Below, piece by piece: positions 11,797 through 22,649 of a DNA stretch of 64,000 bases (positions within the stretch are counted from its first letter, which is position 1; each line of letters starts with the position of its first letter). Location of the stretch: NCBI GenBank assembly GCA_009763385.1, contig CM019826.1, positions 80,733,942 to 80,797,941 of the forward strand, written 5' to 3'. Origin of the DNA: Coix lacryma-jobi var. lacryma-jobi (taxonomy: Eukaryota; Streptophyta; Magnoliopsida; Poales; Poaceae). Under the pieces are notes generated by a model, which was given only the letters and a program-made list of their open reading frames with translations, ran no database searches and was not told where the DNA came from. Made by a program: the position numbers and the translations under genes.

Positions 11797-13676
11797 TGTT
11801 GACGCTCACTAATGCTCATAATTAACCATCAACTATTCCATGAAATGGCACTAAATGAATTACAAAGCATAGTTGTAGGGTTCTCTAACAAGTTCCACGA
11901 GTTTTGGTGGTCACTTATTTGTAGGAACATCCATGTTTTTACCATATAAAAGTATCTCAAGTGATGAAACAAAGCACACCATTGCGAAGACCTCATCGAG
12001 ACGATCGAAACGGACATATCATTTGCTATATTTGGAGTCCCGGAGTGAGAGTCCTCGATGGATACGACTTGGAAGATTCTAGAACATTCCAGAAGACACG
12101 AGAAGGCGACCGAAGGAAGGCGGGGCCCACCTATCATAGAAGTTGACCGACCGGTCTCCTCCAGGGACCGGCCGGTCTGGTGTAGGGCCCAAACTTGCTC
12201 CCCTTCGCGTGACGCACTCCAATCGACCTCTCCAACACGTTTTGGCCCATTTAAGCCCATGTGCATATGGCGAAGGATTTAGTCCCACATCGCTTGTCCA
12301 AGGAGGAGGGGAGGCTAGGAGCCCCTATATAATAAACCCAGACCCCCCTTCTCCATCATCAATCAGATGTCATCAGACATCATCAGATCTCATCATTAGA
12401 AGAGGAGGAGGATCATCAGGAACCCTAATTCCTTAGAGCACATCAACTTAGGCATAGCTGATAGAATTAGAATTAGAATAGGCAAGCTTGGCTTGGATTC
12501 TTGATCTAGTCGCGAGAAGGCTCGTTAAACCCAAGATCTCTCTCTTGTATCAACATTATGGATCTAATTATGTTTCCAGTTCATAATTGTTCTTCTAGTT
12601 CTTCATTGTTCTTCATTGTTCATGTTCTAGTTCATCTTCTAGTTCTAGTTCATCGTCTAGTTCATCTTCTAGTTCGTACTCTAGTTCATCTATGTGTTCT
12701 AGTTCATCATACTATTCATCATTGTGTGTTAGTTTATAGTCTAGTTCATAATAGTTTAGATATAATTGATATGACTAAGACATTAATTACTATATTCTTA
12801 ATTATACTGCTTGTAGTATGCTTTGATTATATATTTGGCATAGATAGATTATCATCATGTTTATACTCATGTTCGTATAGCGCTCATCTTAAAGATCAAC
12901 GGGTGAGTGATAAATGTTGTGTAGGTGTGGTGCCTATACACTATTTATCTGTGAATGCGTCCTATGATCCGGATAGAGTGGTAGATCGCGGGTGTGACAG
13001 GCCTGTTGAGTCCTTTGTATTCCACCTCCCGAATGTAGTGTTCAGTATGGCTCAGTTAACTCATGGTTTAGGGGTTACTCTGTTTGGCACCTTTACTATG
13101 GAGTTGCCTCTTGAATATGAATATGGGATAACCTAGCCAATGATTGCCAAATATAATTGCACTGATCAATGTATATTATGACTTATAATTAGAATAACTT
13201 AGGAATACTTCTTTATAATGTCTATTCTAATCCGCATGCCTTGTCTAAGTTGAAATGTACTTAGGACTATCATAGATTGATCTTTTATCATTTATAATGT
13301 ACCTCATTATTGTGATTGATCCTTGTTTAGGATAAAGGAGTCTGTTCTTGCTTTGCTCTCAATTCTCCTATCACATGTGTAGAGTAGCTCTTGACCTTAT
13401 TTATCTCACTTCATTCCTAGTGCTAAATATAAATAACGATACTTGAAACATCTCTGGGTAAAATGCTGCTACAACGGGTGTATTTATCTGTGCGCTTGCG
13501 GATAAATATTTATCTTTAGAGTCAATGCTATGATATAATCACATTGCTAGTTTCATGTTGGGGATGACAACTTGACGTAAGTGATGCTAGTAGTGTCCCG
13601 TACACTTCTTAGTGCCTTCACTAGGTTATTGTTTATGAAGTCTATTTTAGAGTGATTCCATTAAGGAGTGTCAACA
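11797..13676 (+). repeat. E3 3' LTR
   Basis: The 1880 bp LTR is homologous along its length to 4612-6445 and ends GTCAACA before CTCAG. It keeps a segment near 11861-11910 missing from the 5' LTR. TATATAATAA lies at 12326-12335 and a CTAGTTCAT-rich array at about 12575-12745. Confidence 0.93.
12326..12335 (+). promoter_or_regulatory. TATA box, E3 3' LTR
   Basis: TATATAATAA is at the same LTR position as 5099-5108. Its flanks are conserved. Confidence 0.6.
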
Positions 13677-13681
13677 CTCAG
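13677..13681. repeat. Target site duplication of E3, right copy (CTCAG)
   Basis: It pairs with 4607-4611. Copia coding sequence continues immediately after it. Confidence 0.95.
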
Positions 13682-16256
13682 GTCATGACTAAGCGCCCTG
13701 GAGAGCTTTTGCACATGGACCTTGTTGGTCCGGCTCGGGTGAGCTTGGTTGGGGGGAAGTGGTATGTGCTTGTTGTTGTTGACGATTTTTCGAGATATTC
13801 GTGGGTTTTCTTTTTAGCTGAGAAAACTGAGACTTTCTCTTTTGCTCGCAATCTGATTTTGCATCTTCAGAATGAGTTCCCTTTGAACTCAATGCGAGCT
13901 ACTCGAAGTGATAATGGTTCCGAGTTCAAAAACTCGGACTTAGAGCATCAGTTTTCTTCCCCCTATACACCGCCACAAAATGGTGTTGTAGAAAGGAAGA
14001 ATCGGACCCTTGTACAGATGGCCAGGACGATGCTCGATGAGCTTAGGACTCCTAGGCGATATTGGGCCGAAGCTATGAGCACTGCATGCTACATTTCCAA
14101 TCGCATTTTTCTCCGAGCTTTCTTGAAAAAGACTTCTTATGAGTTGCGTTTTGGAAAACAGCCCAAGTGAGTTATTTTAGAGTTTTCGGTTGCCATTGTT
14201 TTATACTCAAAAAGGGCAACTTGGACAAGTTTGAATCTCGTTCTTCTGACGGTGTATTTTTGGATTATGGCACTCATACTCGTGCATATCGTGTACTTAA
14301 CCTTGATACTAACCGAGTCATGGAGACATCTGATGTCACCTTCAACGAGACCATGGTTTGTCCTTCTTCTCGTTTTGAGCGTGCAGGTGATCATGAGGTT
14401 GGTGAGCCTCTTTTTGATGATGAGGACGAAGGTGTTGAAGGGATGGATGATCCAGCACCTCCTCCACCTGCTGTGCCGCAAGGAGCGGCTTCTACTATGA
14501 CTCACGGCCCCGATCCCTCTTCTTCGACTTGGGGGCAGTGGGATCCGCCACCTCGAGCGGTACCTTTTGTACCCGAGGAGGCACCAGTTGCTGTTGAGGG
14601 GGAGGCTACATCAGCTCGGGAGGCGCCACGACACATCCAACGCCAACACCCGCCTCAACAGATGATCGGCAGCATCGGCGAATGTGTCACTCGGTCAAGG
14701 TCACAACAAATCTCTCACTTTGCTCATTCTGCATTTGTTGCTGATTTTGAACCCCGAGATGTTGGACACGCTTTGACGGATCCGAATTGGGTCAATGCCA
14801 TGCATGAGGAGCTTGAAAACTTTGAGAGAAATCGGGTTTGGGTTCTTGTTCCTCTTCCTCCTGAGTGTCGCCCTATTGGGACAAAATGGGTTTTCAAAAA
14901 CAAACAAGGAGAGGATGGCCACATTGTGAGAAACAAGGGTTATAGTCAGAAGGAGGGGATAGACTATGAGGAGACTTTTGCTCCTGTTGCTCGTTTGGAG
15001 GCAATTAGGATACTCTTGGCTTTTGCTGCATCCAAAGGGTTTAAACTTTTTCAAATGGATGTCAAGAGTGCCTTCTTAAACGGCTACATAGAAGAGGAGG
15101 TGTATGTGAAACAACCCCCCGGTTTTGAAAATCCCAAGTTTCCAAACCATGTTTTTAAACTCCACAAAGCTTTATATGGTTGAAACAAGCCCCTAGAGCC
15201 TGGTATGATAGGTTGAAAACCTTTTTGCTTGATAAGGATTTTAAAAGGGAATGTGTGGATAAAACGCTCTTTCTCCTCAAGCAAGGCAGTGACACTCTCT
15301 TTGTCCAGATTTACGTGGATGACATCATTTTCGGTGGTTCGTATCACGCTTTGGTTGCCAAGTTTGCAGATACTATGAGCAGGGAGTTTGAGATGAGCAT
15401 GATGGGCGAGTTGACGTTTTTCCTCGGGCTGCAAAACAAGCAATCCCGAGAGGGGACGTTCGTGCACCAGGGCAAGTACACTAAGGACATCCTGAAGAAG
15501 TTCGACATGGGTGAGGCCAAGCCTCTTCCAACACCCATGCCGACCACTGCGGCCCTGGATGCGGATGTGGATGGAGAAGTTGTGGACCAGAAGGAGTACC
15601 GGAGTATGATTGGGTCGCTGCTCTACCTGACGGCGACACGCCCGGACATCCAGTTCGCGCTGTGTCTGTGCGCGCGATTTCAGTCATCGCCGCGCACTTC
15701 TCACAGTCAAGCGGTCAAGCGCATTATGAGGTACTTATGCTTCACTCTAGAATTCGGGATTTGGTATTTTGCTTCCTCCACCCTCTCCCTTTGCGGTTAT
15801 TCTGATGCTGATTTTGCTGGTTGCCGCATTGATCGCAAGTCCACTTTTGGGACTTGTCAGTTTATTGGTTCTTCTCTTGTATCGTGGTCTTCTTGCAAGC
15901 AGTCTAGTGTTGCCCAGTCTACCACGGAGGCTGAGTATGTTGCTGCGGCTAGCTGCTGTTTCCAGTTGCTTTGGATGATGGCCACTTTGCGTGATTTTGG
16001 TCTGAGCTTTTCTCGCGTTCCTTTGCTTTGTGACAGCACGAGTGCTATTGGCGTTGCTAAGAACCCCGTGCTGCACTCTAAGACCAAACACATTGATGTG
16101 CGCTTTCATTTTTTGCGAGACCACTATGAGAAGGGTGATATCGACCTTCGCCATGTCGATACTCATCATCAGTTGGCTGATATTTTCACCAAGCCTTTGG
16201 ACCAATCAACTTTTGCTAGGTTGAGAGGTGAGCTTGGTGTGTGTTTCCCCTTTTAG
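13682..16256 (+). pseudogene. E2 pol: integrase, reverse transcriptase, RNase H (broken)
   Basis: This is the bulk of a copia Pol. The integrase core has its D, D and E at 13718 (HMDLVGP), 13910 (SDNGSEF) and 13991 (VVERKNRT). The RT active site YVDDIIFGG is at about 15315-15341 and the RNase H blocks YSDADFAGC and TKHIDVRFHFLRD follow. The protein ends GVCFPF at 16256, as in element B. Compared with B there is a 27 bp in-frame loss after 13938, a lost G at about 14167 giving a frameshift and TGA, an 18 bp loss near 14936 between AAG repeats, and a lost T near 15180 giving a second frameshift. Catalytic residues survive but no full protein can be made. Confidence 0.92.
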
Positions 16257-17520
16257 ATGGGGGAAACATTTTGACTCTTGTATGATAAACTAACTTTGTG
16301 TTTTTTCATTTGGTATCTTTTCTTCATGCATCTTTGCATTTCATCTTGCATATTTACATTCAGAGCTTCATGTATATAATCTTTAGAATGTGACTATGCT
16401 CTGTTTAGTGTATGCTCCGATGCTTTATGATGATGTTTGTAGCTTATGCTCTTTCTGATCACTGATACATGTTGTGAGTTGAGCTATTTTATTAAATGGT
16501 GAATTTGCTTAATGAACATAAAACTTGAAAATGTTCACCATTGAGATATGTAACTAGCATGTGTAGAATATGTTGATTTCACTTGTGCTTTTCATATATG
16601 TTAGGTTGCTATGTCTCTAGTTCTGAGTCATTCACTTGCTTGGTATGCTCATATTTTGCTTTAATTTTGAACCAAGTTAATTGAATTGGAAAGATCGAGA
16701 TGGCATTGCTTGTCAGCACATCACAGTTTCGAGACTGTTTCTCATTGCACTTTGAGTTAAACTTGAGCTGTGTAGTGTATGACCGAAACTGTTGCCTTAA
16801 GCTTCCGATTGCTTCTGCATAGGCTTCGCACAGTTGAAAAGTTAGGCAATGACAAGTTTTCAACCTCTCGCAATCACATGCTGAAATTTGAACTTGTGTA
16901 ACTTAACCGCTGCAACTCCAATAAAATTTAAATACACAAGTCTATGTTTCATCCTATAGCATGATGATTGAACTTTGCTAGGGGTAGTTTACCTTGTATA
17001 CATGTTTATCACTTGTTTGACTTCCTGTCTATACATGTTCAATGCTATTTCTATGGTGAATAACCTTTTTCCGAATGGATAAAACTGCTCACTTTGCTCT
17101 AATGTTCATATTTCGTATTTGGTGATCAGTTTGAGCCCTTGCTAGCTTTTATGAATGTTGTTGAGTCATCGGATCAGAACTGTGTAGAGCATCTTTGCAT
17201 TCTCTTGACTATATTCCTGAAGCTGCTAACTTGCATTTTAACTCATATGCATTCTTGAAGGGGGAGATATTCTGTCAAGGGGGAGAAACTTGATTGATTG
17301 TGCCTATTTGCTTGATGGTGCATTTTCAACTAAGGGGGAGAAAATATTGACAAATCATGTGTACTTTCTGTGTTCAACTAAGGGGGAGAAAATATTTTCA
17401 AATCTTTGCCTTCCGAGTTGAACTAAAGGGGAGATTTTCTGGTTGTGTGCACTATGTGAGGGGGAGTTTGCTCGCTGCTGAGTTTTTGAGCTAGTAACAG
17501 TTGATTCGGAGCATTTTTGG

Positions 17521-17720
17521 TAGCTAGTTGTGTTGAGCCTTTGCCTCTTTCTTGAGGGACTATCAACCTTGTCTTTATGCTCTTCAGTTGATATCAAGCT
17601 TTCTTCAGTTTGTATCGAGCTTCCTCGCTAGCGGTGTTGAGCCCGTTCTGCCTCTTCTTGAGGGCTAGCTTTGCTTTGCTTGGTTGCGTCGAGCCGTTGC
17701 CCATGTCTTTGGGAACCGAG
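17521..17720 (+). repeat. Hairpin array in E2 3' non-coding region
   Basis: Three units share a GTTGAGCC / GTCGAGCC...TTGAGGG or TTTGGGA interior. Their flanking arms are complementary: GCTAGC with GCTAGC (17627-17632 and 17664-17669), and CTTGGTT with AACCGAG (17679-17685 and 17714-17720, one G-T pair). The first unit, near 17523, has a mismatched arm. Elements A and B have better preserved copies. Confidence 0.7.
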
Positions 17721-17852
17721 TTGTTTTGCTATTTCCACTTGACTTTCTTCGGCTTTGCTATGCTTTTGGGTCATTTGGTCGAGTTCTCTCTCCTTCTTCC
17801 TTCCTTCCTCTATTCCATTATGATTTGTGTTGGTAGTTGACAATGCACTCAT

Positions 17853-17864
17853 CAAGGGGGAGAT
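17853..17864 (+). promoter_or_regulatory. E2 polypurine tract
   Basis: CAAGGGGGAGAT abuts the LTR start TGCGGATACATGG. The same arrangement occurs in element B (minus, 39206-39217). Confidence 0.85.
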
Positions 17865-18253
17865 TGCGGATACATGGGTGTATGCTGAGTCTCTGAGTGA
17901 TGAGTGATTGTCAACTGGGATAATGCACATGTTCTTTGGCTTGTGTTGTGCAGGTGTTGAGCACGGATACAATGATCGAAGGCAAGGTGATGGTCAAGTA
18001 GAGACATGTCGTGCCGATGGACCGAGAGTGGTGAAGGGCGGACGTGAGGCTTGGACTGAGGGACCGGTGGCCTGAGGATCAGCTGTGGTGGTTGACAGCC
18101 TGGGACAGCGACGAGCGAAGACTTGCGGGCACAATGTTGCTTGGGTCGTGGACCTAGGAACACGTGTCGGTGGACGGGGTGCACGGGCGGTGCATCCCCT
18201 CTACGACTCAGTTTGGTGGTTGAGCCACAGAAAAACCACCGATTGGACGGTTT

Positions 18254-18478
18254 CCAGGTTTGGGCCTCAAAACCTGGGCACTGATGGTTTCCGAGTTTGG
18301 GCCACAAAACTCGGGCTGAGGACGGTTTCCAGGTTTGGGCCTCAAAACCTGGGCGCTGCGGGTTCCTGAGTTTGGGCCACAAAACTCAGGCGATGGTCGG
18401 CTGGTTTCCCGGTTTGGGCCTCAAAACCCGGGGTTGGTTCTGAAGGCTGGTTTCCCAGTTTGGGCCACAAAACTAGGG
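18254..18478 (+). repeat. Six-unit hairpin array in E2 LTR
   Basis: Units lie at 18254-18277, 18291-18314, 18329-18352, 18365-18390, about 18408-18432 and about 18453-18478. The loops are constant, GGGCCTCA alternating with GGGCCACA. The stems vary but stay complementary in the first four: CCAGGTTT/AAACCTGG, CCGAGTTT/AAACTCGG, CCAGGTTT/AAACCTGG and CCTGAGTTT/AAACTCAGG. The last two have one bulge each. Confidence 0.9.
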
Positions 18479-19253
18479 GCGAAGTCCGGGAAAAGGACAA
18501 GCACAGCGGTGGCGGCAATCGGTGAGGTTGCGTCGAGGCAACGCTACCAGTTGTGCGGGCGTGGCCGTCGGATCACCACCTACCATGAGTTGGTCCAGAA
18601 TAACCCTAGGGTTTAGCTGGTTCGCTCTGTAATTAGTTAAGGGTAGAATAGCAATTAGAATTAGGATAAGTAGAGGGAGACACCCACCTCCCATCCTATC
18701 TCAGTCATTTGCTCTTTGCCTTCTAGGGTTTCCTGCTCTCCCTATTCCCCGCTGTAGCGAACTGAGATCCACAGAGAAGAGAACAATACCTCTGTGTCCG
18801 TGAGATTTTGAGGAAGTGAGACCGTAATCTCACTATTGTAGCGTGTGGTATCCACACGTTTGCAAATTCGTGGTTGTGATTCGCGTTTTGGTGTTGTTCT
18901 TCGCGGGTTACTTTTCTCCACGTTTTTCCCGTTGATCGATCTCTCTACTTGGTGCACCTTTTGCAAATCCGTTTGAACTGAGTTGTTCTAGATCGTGAGG
19001 CACTTCTTTCCTCCGAAGGAATTCTCTTCTAACCTCATGAGCTAGTAGATCGATCGATTTTCGTTGCGGTTGGGTTTTTTCTCCTTTCCCCCGAATTTCT
19101 TCGATTCATCGATTTGGAGATATGTTCGAGCCATGATCTCTTAGAGATAGCTCACTATCCTCCTTGTGACTCCTCTCACCAAGTTTGATCCGTAGAGGAT
19201 TTGTTTTGGGTGAGATCGAGTCGAATTGGTGGACGAATAGCACGAAATCGGGG

Positions 19254-19545
19254 TGACCGGACGCTGCCTGTTCAACGACCGGACGCTGACCCTGAGTCCG
19301 GTCATTGAATATGTTCTGTGGTTTTTGTTTGCGACTTGACCGGACGCTCAGTTGGTTAACGACCGGACTCGACTCTAGTACTATTCATTGGGTTTTTCAC
19401 TGCTGACCGGACGCTCTGTTCAACTGACCGGACCTGCTGACTAGTGAGTCCGATCGCGAACAGTAAGGTCCGAAAATGGTTTTTGCACGACCGGACGCGT
19501 TCGATCCTGACTGACCGGACGCTCCAGTGAGTCCGGTCAGTGCAG
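19254..19545. repeat. ACCGGACGC / GTCCGGTC motif array in E2 LTR
   Basis: Many direct and inverted copies of ACCGGACGC and GTCCGGTC are scattered here. One example is TGACCGGACGCTCC followed by GTCCGGTCA. Element B and the A 5' LTR have arrays at the same LTR position with different core words. Confidence 0.85.
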
Positions 19546-20063
19546 CTTCGCACGCTTTCGTTCGTGGTTCGTTCGACCGTTGTCGGATTCGATTTCCGGT
19601 TTTTGCGTTGGGTTTCTAGAGTTGTGTAGTGTCCCGCTGTGCTTCTTGGAAGCATCCACCCTACATCTAGGGTCGTGGACACTTGCAAGCTCTAGGGTTT
19701 GCTCTTGGGGTTGATTCTCGGGACAGTGCCAACAAGTTTCCGAAAGAAAAATTTGAAGCTCCCATTCACCCCCCCACCTCTGGTCGCTTTCTGGTAGCAC
19801 TTTCAATCCTTCAGAAAGGCCAAGAAAAGCTGGTGAGCAAGTGAATGCTCCATCCACTGTTGGAGCACTGTCTCAACAAACATCAACATCAATCAAAGCT
19901 CTAATAAAGGAAGCTCTAATAGAGGAAGGACATATCCACTGTCAGTCTGCTACATTGCAAGATCGAACGACTACGTCAACATTCAGCTTGGGGGAAGGCA
20001 CCCCGTGTATCCACGTAAGTATCTTTATCCTCTTAAGTTTTTCATTCTATAAACAAATTCAAA

Positions 20064-20240
20064 TTAAAAAAAATGTGAGCACATGAAGGCTCAACCCTAA
20101 AAAGAAAAGAACAAAAATATGTGAGCACATGAAGGCTCACCATTAATTAAAAAAGAACATAAAAATATGAGCACATGAAGGCTCACCATTAATTAAAAAA
20201 AAGAGACAAAAATATATGCGCACATGCACGCTCAACGCTA
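20064..20240 (+). repeat. Degenerate ACATGAAGGCTC tandem repeat in E4
   Basis: Four unequal units of GAGCACATGAAGGCTCA plus an A-rich spacer. They are homologous to the 49 bp repeat of E3 but more diverged. Confidence 0.85.
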
Positions 20241-21403
20241 TTAAGGGAACCAGCTTGGGGGAGACGCACCCCCGTTATCTTCGCGATTCAGGTATGTCTT
20301 TATTATTATTATTACTACTACTATTATTATTAGCTTTTATGTTATATCTGTGTTAGATTAAATAAATAAAATAGTGTGTTTTAAGAAGTTGATGACTAAA
20401 AGAGAACCCTCTCTCTAATCTTTTGCATGGAAATGATGAATAGTTGCTCCATCTAATTTCTTTCAAGTACCTAGTCTTCAAAGCATGAGTTCTCCTAATT
20501 AATAATGATGCCTTAAAATAAAATTAAATGCATGGTTGGTAAATACTTAATCTAAGGTCTAGGTAATTGGTATATGACATGTGATGATCTGAGCTGCTAT
20601 TATCTTGTTCTAAACAACACTAGAGTTCCAGAAATTTCTAAATATAAACATGACTAATAATTGCATTCAGTTAAATTAAGCTTTGTTGACCCTATGAGTA
20701 GTTTATCATGCCACTGAATTGAGATCACTTACACATTTCATCCATCTTCCGCATAAATGCTCATAATTATCTGTTGCTACCCTCTCAGAAGTTTGTTGGA
20801 AGCATGTGGCTATTAAAAAAAGAAGAGAAAGAAAAAAAAGAGAAAGAGAGAAAGATCCAAGGAAATAAAAAGGGACAAGTGTCTGAAACCTCAAAAAGAT
20901 AGATCCCGAGGAAATAAGAAGAACAAGTGTCCGGAACCTCGAAGAAAAAAATATCAGAAAAAATGGGCACGTGCCCGATAGTAGAATTAGCCTAATAGTC
21001 ATATGTCTCTGATAAACAGAAGAGAGTGAATATATTCAAAAGAGCATCCGACTCCATTTTACCATACACATGCACTTCTTTATTCAGTGGTTGGTTGACT
21101 TTCTCTTTGGATCCATTGTTTAATTTGACAACATATGTATTAAAGCTTTTAAAAAATTAATTAAAACTCTGGGATAAAGGTGAAGTGAAGGAACTAGAGA
21201 CATAGTGCTTGATTTGATCGTTCAATCTTTCAATTACTCAAGATCTAAGGTAAAAGTAATAAGCCCCATGGAGAATAAGATAATATATTTTGGAGAATTT
21301 TTGTTTAACAACAGGTATACTTGTTGGAAGTGAAGATATTGTAGCAACTCCTGATCCATTATTCATTTTTGGTTTTGCTAAGGGACTAGCAAAAGGTAAG
21401 CTT

Positions 21404-21410
21404 GGGGGAG
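21404..21410 (+). promoter_or_regulatory. E4 polypurine tract
   Basis: GGGGGAG in AAGCTTGGGGGAGT lies just before the 3' LTR start TGTTGACACTGG. Confidence 0.7.
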
Positions 21411-21682
21411 TTGTTGACACTGGTTATCTATCAAAATTAAAGGATAAATAAATATGAAAAGGGCATGAATTCAATCACCAATAAAGGTTTAGGGTTTTAA
21501 TTGACAATATTCCACGAGTTTTGGTGAATTGTGATTCTGGAGGGACTAAACCAGGAAACAAGCATAGATTACTTCTCCTAGAAGGAAACCGACGGAAGAT
21601 TACGAAACCAGCACGTCATAATACTCCAGAAGGATCTAGAGGACACCATGAGGCGGGACACCCCGAGAGGCCGCCAGGTGGG

Positions 21683-21713
21683 ACCGACCGGTCCCACCCT
21701 AGGACCGGTCGGT
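21683..21713. repeat. 12 bp perfect inverted repeat upstream of E4 TATA
   Basis: ACCGACCGGTCC (21683-21694) and GGACCGGTCGGT (21702-21713) are perfect inverse complements separated by 7 bp. They lie about 120 bp before TATATAAA. Confidence 0.9.
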
Positions 21714-21831
21714 CTGCCCCTGGGCCCGCTGGACTCCGTCTTCTGGAAGCTTCGTCCACCGCCTTTGAGGATCCATCTCAGCCCTACGTGAAGTTGGTTT
21801 GATCTAACGGTCGCGGTTGATCCCTCAGGGC

Positions 21832-21839
21832 TATATAAA
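21832..21839 (+). promoter_or_regulatory. TATA box, E4 LTR
   Basis: TATATAAA sits in GGGCTATATAAACAGG, a typical plant TATA context in the LTR. Confidence 0.65.
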
Positions 21840-22649
21840 CAGGCCCCCAGGCCCCAGGGTAGAACAAGTCTCTCTTCAGAAAAGTCTATGCCTCATTCAG
21901 AAACCCTAGAAGAAGACTTCAAGAGCCAGCTTTCAAGTAGAAGACTAGTTGCCCCTCTAGTTTAGGTTTAGAACATAGTCTTATACTAGAACTAGAAGAG
22001 AGAGAGAGGAAGAGATCAAGAAGAAGCTCCGGTCTGTCGAATCAACTTCTTCATCTTGTACCTGCGGATTCAAGTTCATCTTTAACTTGCTTCAGCGATT
22101 GTTTCGGTAATCAACGTCTATATTTAAGTTTGAGCCATTGTTCTTATTATTCTTAAGGTTTATGACTCTCTTTTGAGTAATTTAATTCTAAGTTGCTCTA
22201 GAGTTAGAGTAGTTGGATAGTGTAAGCGTGGTTCTTAGACTTGATAGCTCATAATGCCTCCTATAACGCCGGTATTAGTGGTTGTTCGCAAGGGTGACTC
22301 TTATAGCCTTGTTGATTCTTCTATAGTCCACTTACCCGTGTATAGGCTCGGTAGGATTATACATTTGCATAAAAGACTCATACTCTGTTTGTGACCTTTT
22401 ATGGCAACTTCCCCACTAAGAATAATATAAACATATCACTCTTAAATTGGAATTAGCCTTAGTGATCCCCTCCATACTTCTAGATTCTCCATCCTTGTTA
22501 GCTACTCAGCGGTTAGACATTAAGGCTTAACACTATCTGTTCCTTTGGGTTCGATATTAAAACTGGGTTACTCCGGTGAAGTGCTACATCGGTACATTTT
22601 ATCTATGCGCTTGCGGATAAATTAGAGTGTGCGTTAATTTATACCAACA

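Larger units (their letters stand above)
4612..13676 (+). mobile_element. E3: complete non-autonomous Tat-like LTR element (LARD type)
   Basis: This 9.07 kb element has LTRs at 4612-6445 and 11797-13676 and ends TGTTGACGCTC...GAGTGTCAACA. It is flanked by CTCAG duplications. The interior (6446-11796) has no gag, protease, RT or integrase frame, so the element must be moved by another element's proteins. The leader TTTGGTGCCGTTGCCAGGGA, the AGCTTGGGG tract before the 3' LTR, and the CTTGCGGATAAAT string near the LTR end resemble Tat-clade gypsy elements. That clade, or RIRE2-like relatives such as E5, is the likely helper; this is inference. Confidence 0.93.
16257..17864 (+). other. E2 3' non-coding region
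   Basis: About 1.6 kb between the pol stop and the 3' LTR has no convincing frame. It carries AAGGGGGAGA-like polypurine motifs between 17255 and 17470 and another at the LTR edge. A degenerate hairpin series lies at about 17521-17720. In soybean SIRE1 this interval holds an envelope-like ORF; nothing comparable is visible here. Confidence 0.75.
4239..19813 (+). mobile_element. E2: SIRE/Maximus-type Ty1/copia element, interrupted twice
   Basis: Copia coding sequence at 4239-4611 resumes at 13682 after E3. It runs through integrase, RT and RNase H to 16256, then a non-coding region with AAGGGGGAGA motifs, and a 3' LTR (17865-19813). The 5' LTR and gag must lie left of E1, outside the window. 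On the right, sequence after the LTR end TCCTTCA begins GAAAGGCCAAG. The homologous place in E3 (9936-9946) is continuous there, so E2 sits inside E4 with a probable GAAAG duplication. Confidence 0.9.
17865..19813 (+). repeat. E2 3' LTR
   Basis: The 1949 bp LTR runs from TGCGGATACATGG to TCCTTCA. It shares both ends and general layout with the LTRs of A and B. From left to right it has a 6-hairpin array (18254-18478), a G/A-rich segment, and a palindrome-rich array with ACCGGACGC / GTCCGGT cores (19254-19545). It ends in a CCCATTCACCCCCCC-type pyrimidine stretch. No clear TATA box was found. Confidence 0.92.
19814..21411 (+). other. E4 internal domain, non-coding
   Basis: About 1.6 kb with no family coding frame. 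A short open stretch at 19841-20086 matches E3 9950-10080 but contains a 15 bp in-frame duplication and then shifts frame. Two AGCTTGGGGGA tracts (about 19985 and 20258) resemble the terminal PPT. CAG|GTATGTC at about 20290 is donor-like. A tri-nucleotide TTA/CTA tract lies at 20300-20332. Confidence 0.7.
19814..22649 (+). mobile_element. E4: Tat-like non-coding LTR element, 3' part
   Basis: Sequence after E2 begins with GAAAGGCCAAGAAAAGCTG, homologous to the E3 interior from 9936. It shares the ACATGAAGGCTC tandem repeat and the terminal AGCTTGGGGGAG block. A 3' LTR follows (21412-22649). The 5' LTR lies left of E2, outside the window. Immediately right of the LTR end CCAACA the gypsy pol of E5 resumes, so E4 is an insertion in E5. 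Its duplication cannot be verified. Confidence 0.85.
21412..22649 (+). repeat. E4 3' LTR
   Basis: The 1238 bp LTR runs from TGTTGACAC to ACCAACA. It differs from the E3 LTR over most of its length but shares the ACCGACCGGTC-type palindrome upstream of TATA and the GCGCTTGCGGATAAAT string near its end. E3 and E4 are therefore related but distinct subfamilies. Confidence 0.85.

Noticed and set aside
12558..13136. 192-codon frame in the E3 3' LTR
   Set aside because: It begins in the CTAGTTCAT low-complexity array. The counterpart in the 5' LTR is interrupted, and the composition is that of the repeat.
16257..17864. Envelope-like ORF expected in SIRE elements
   Set aside because: I looked for a signal peptide and transmembrane frame after pol in E2, A and B. 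Only short unconserved frames were found.
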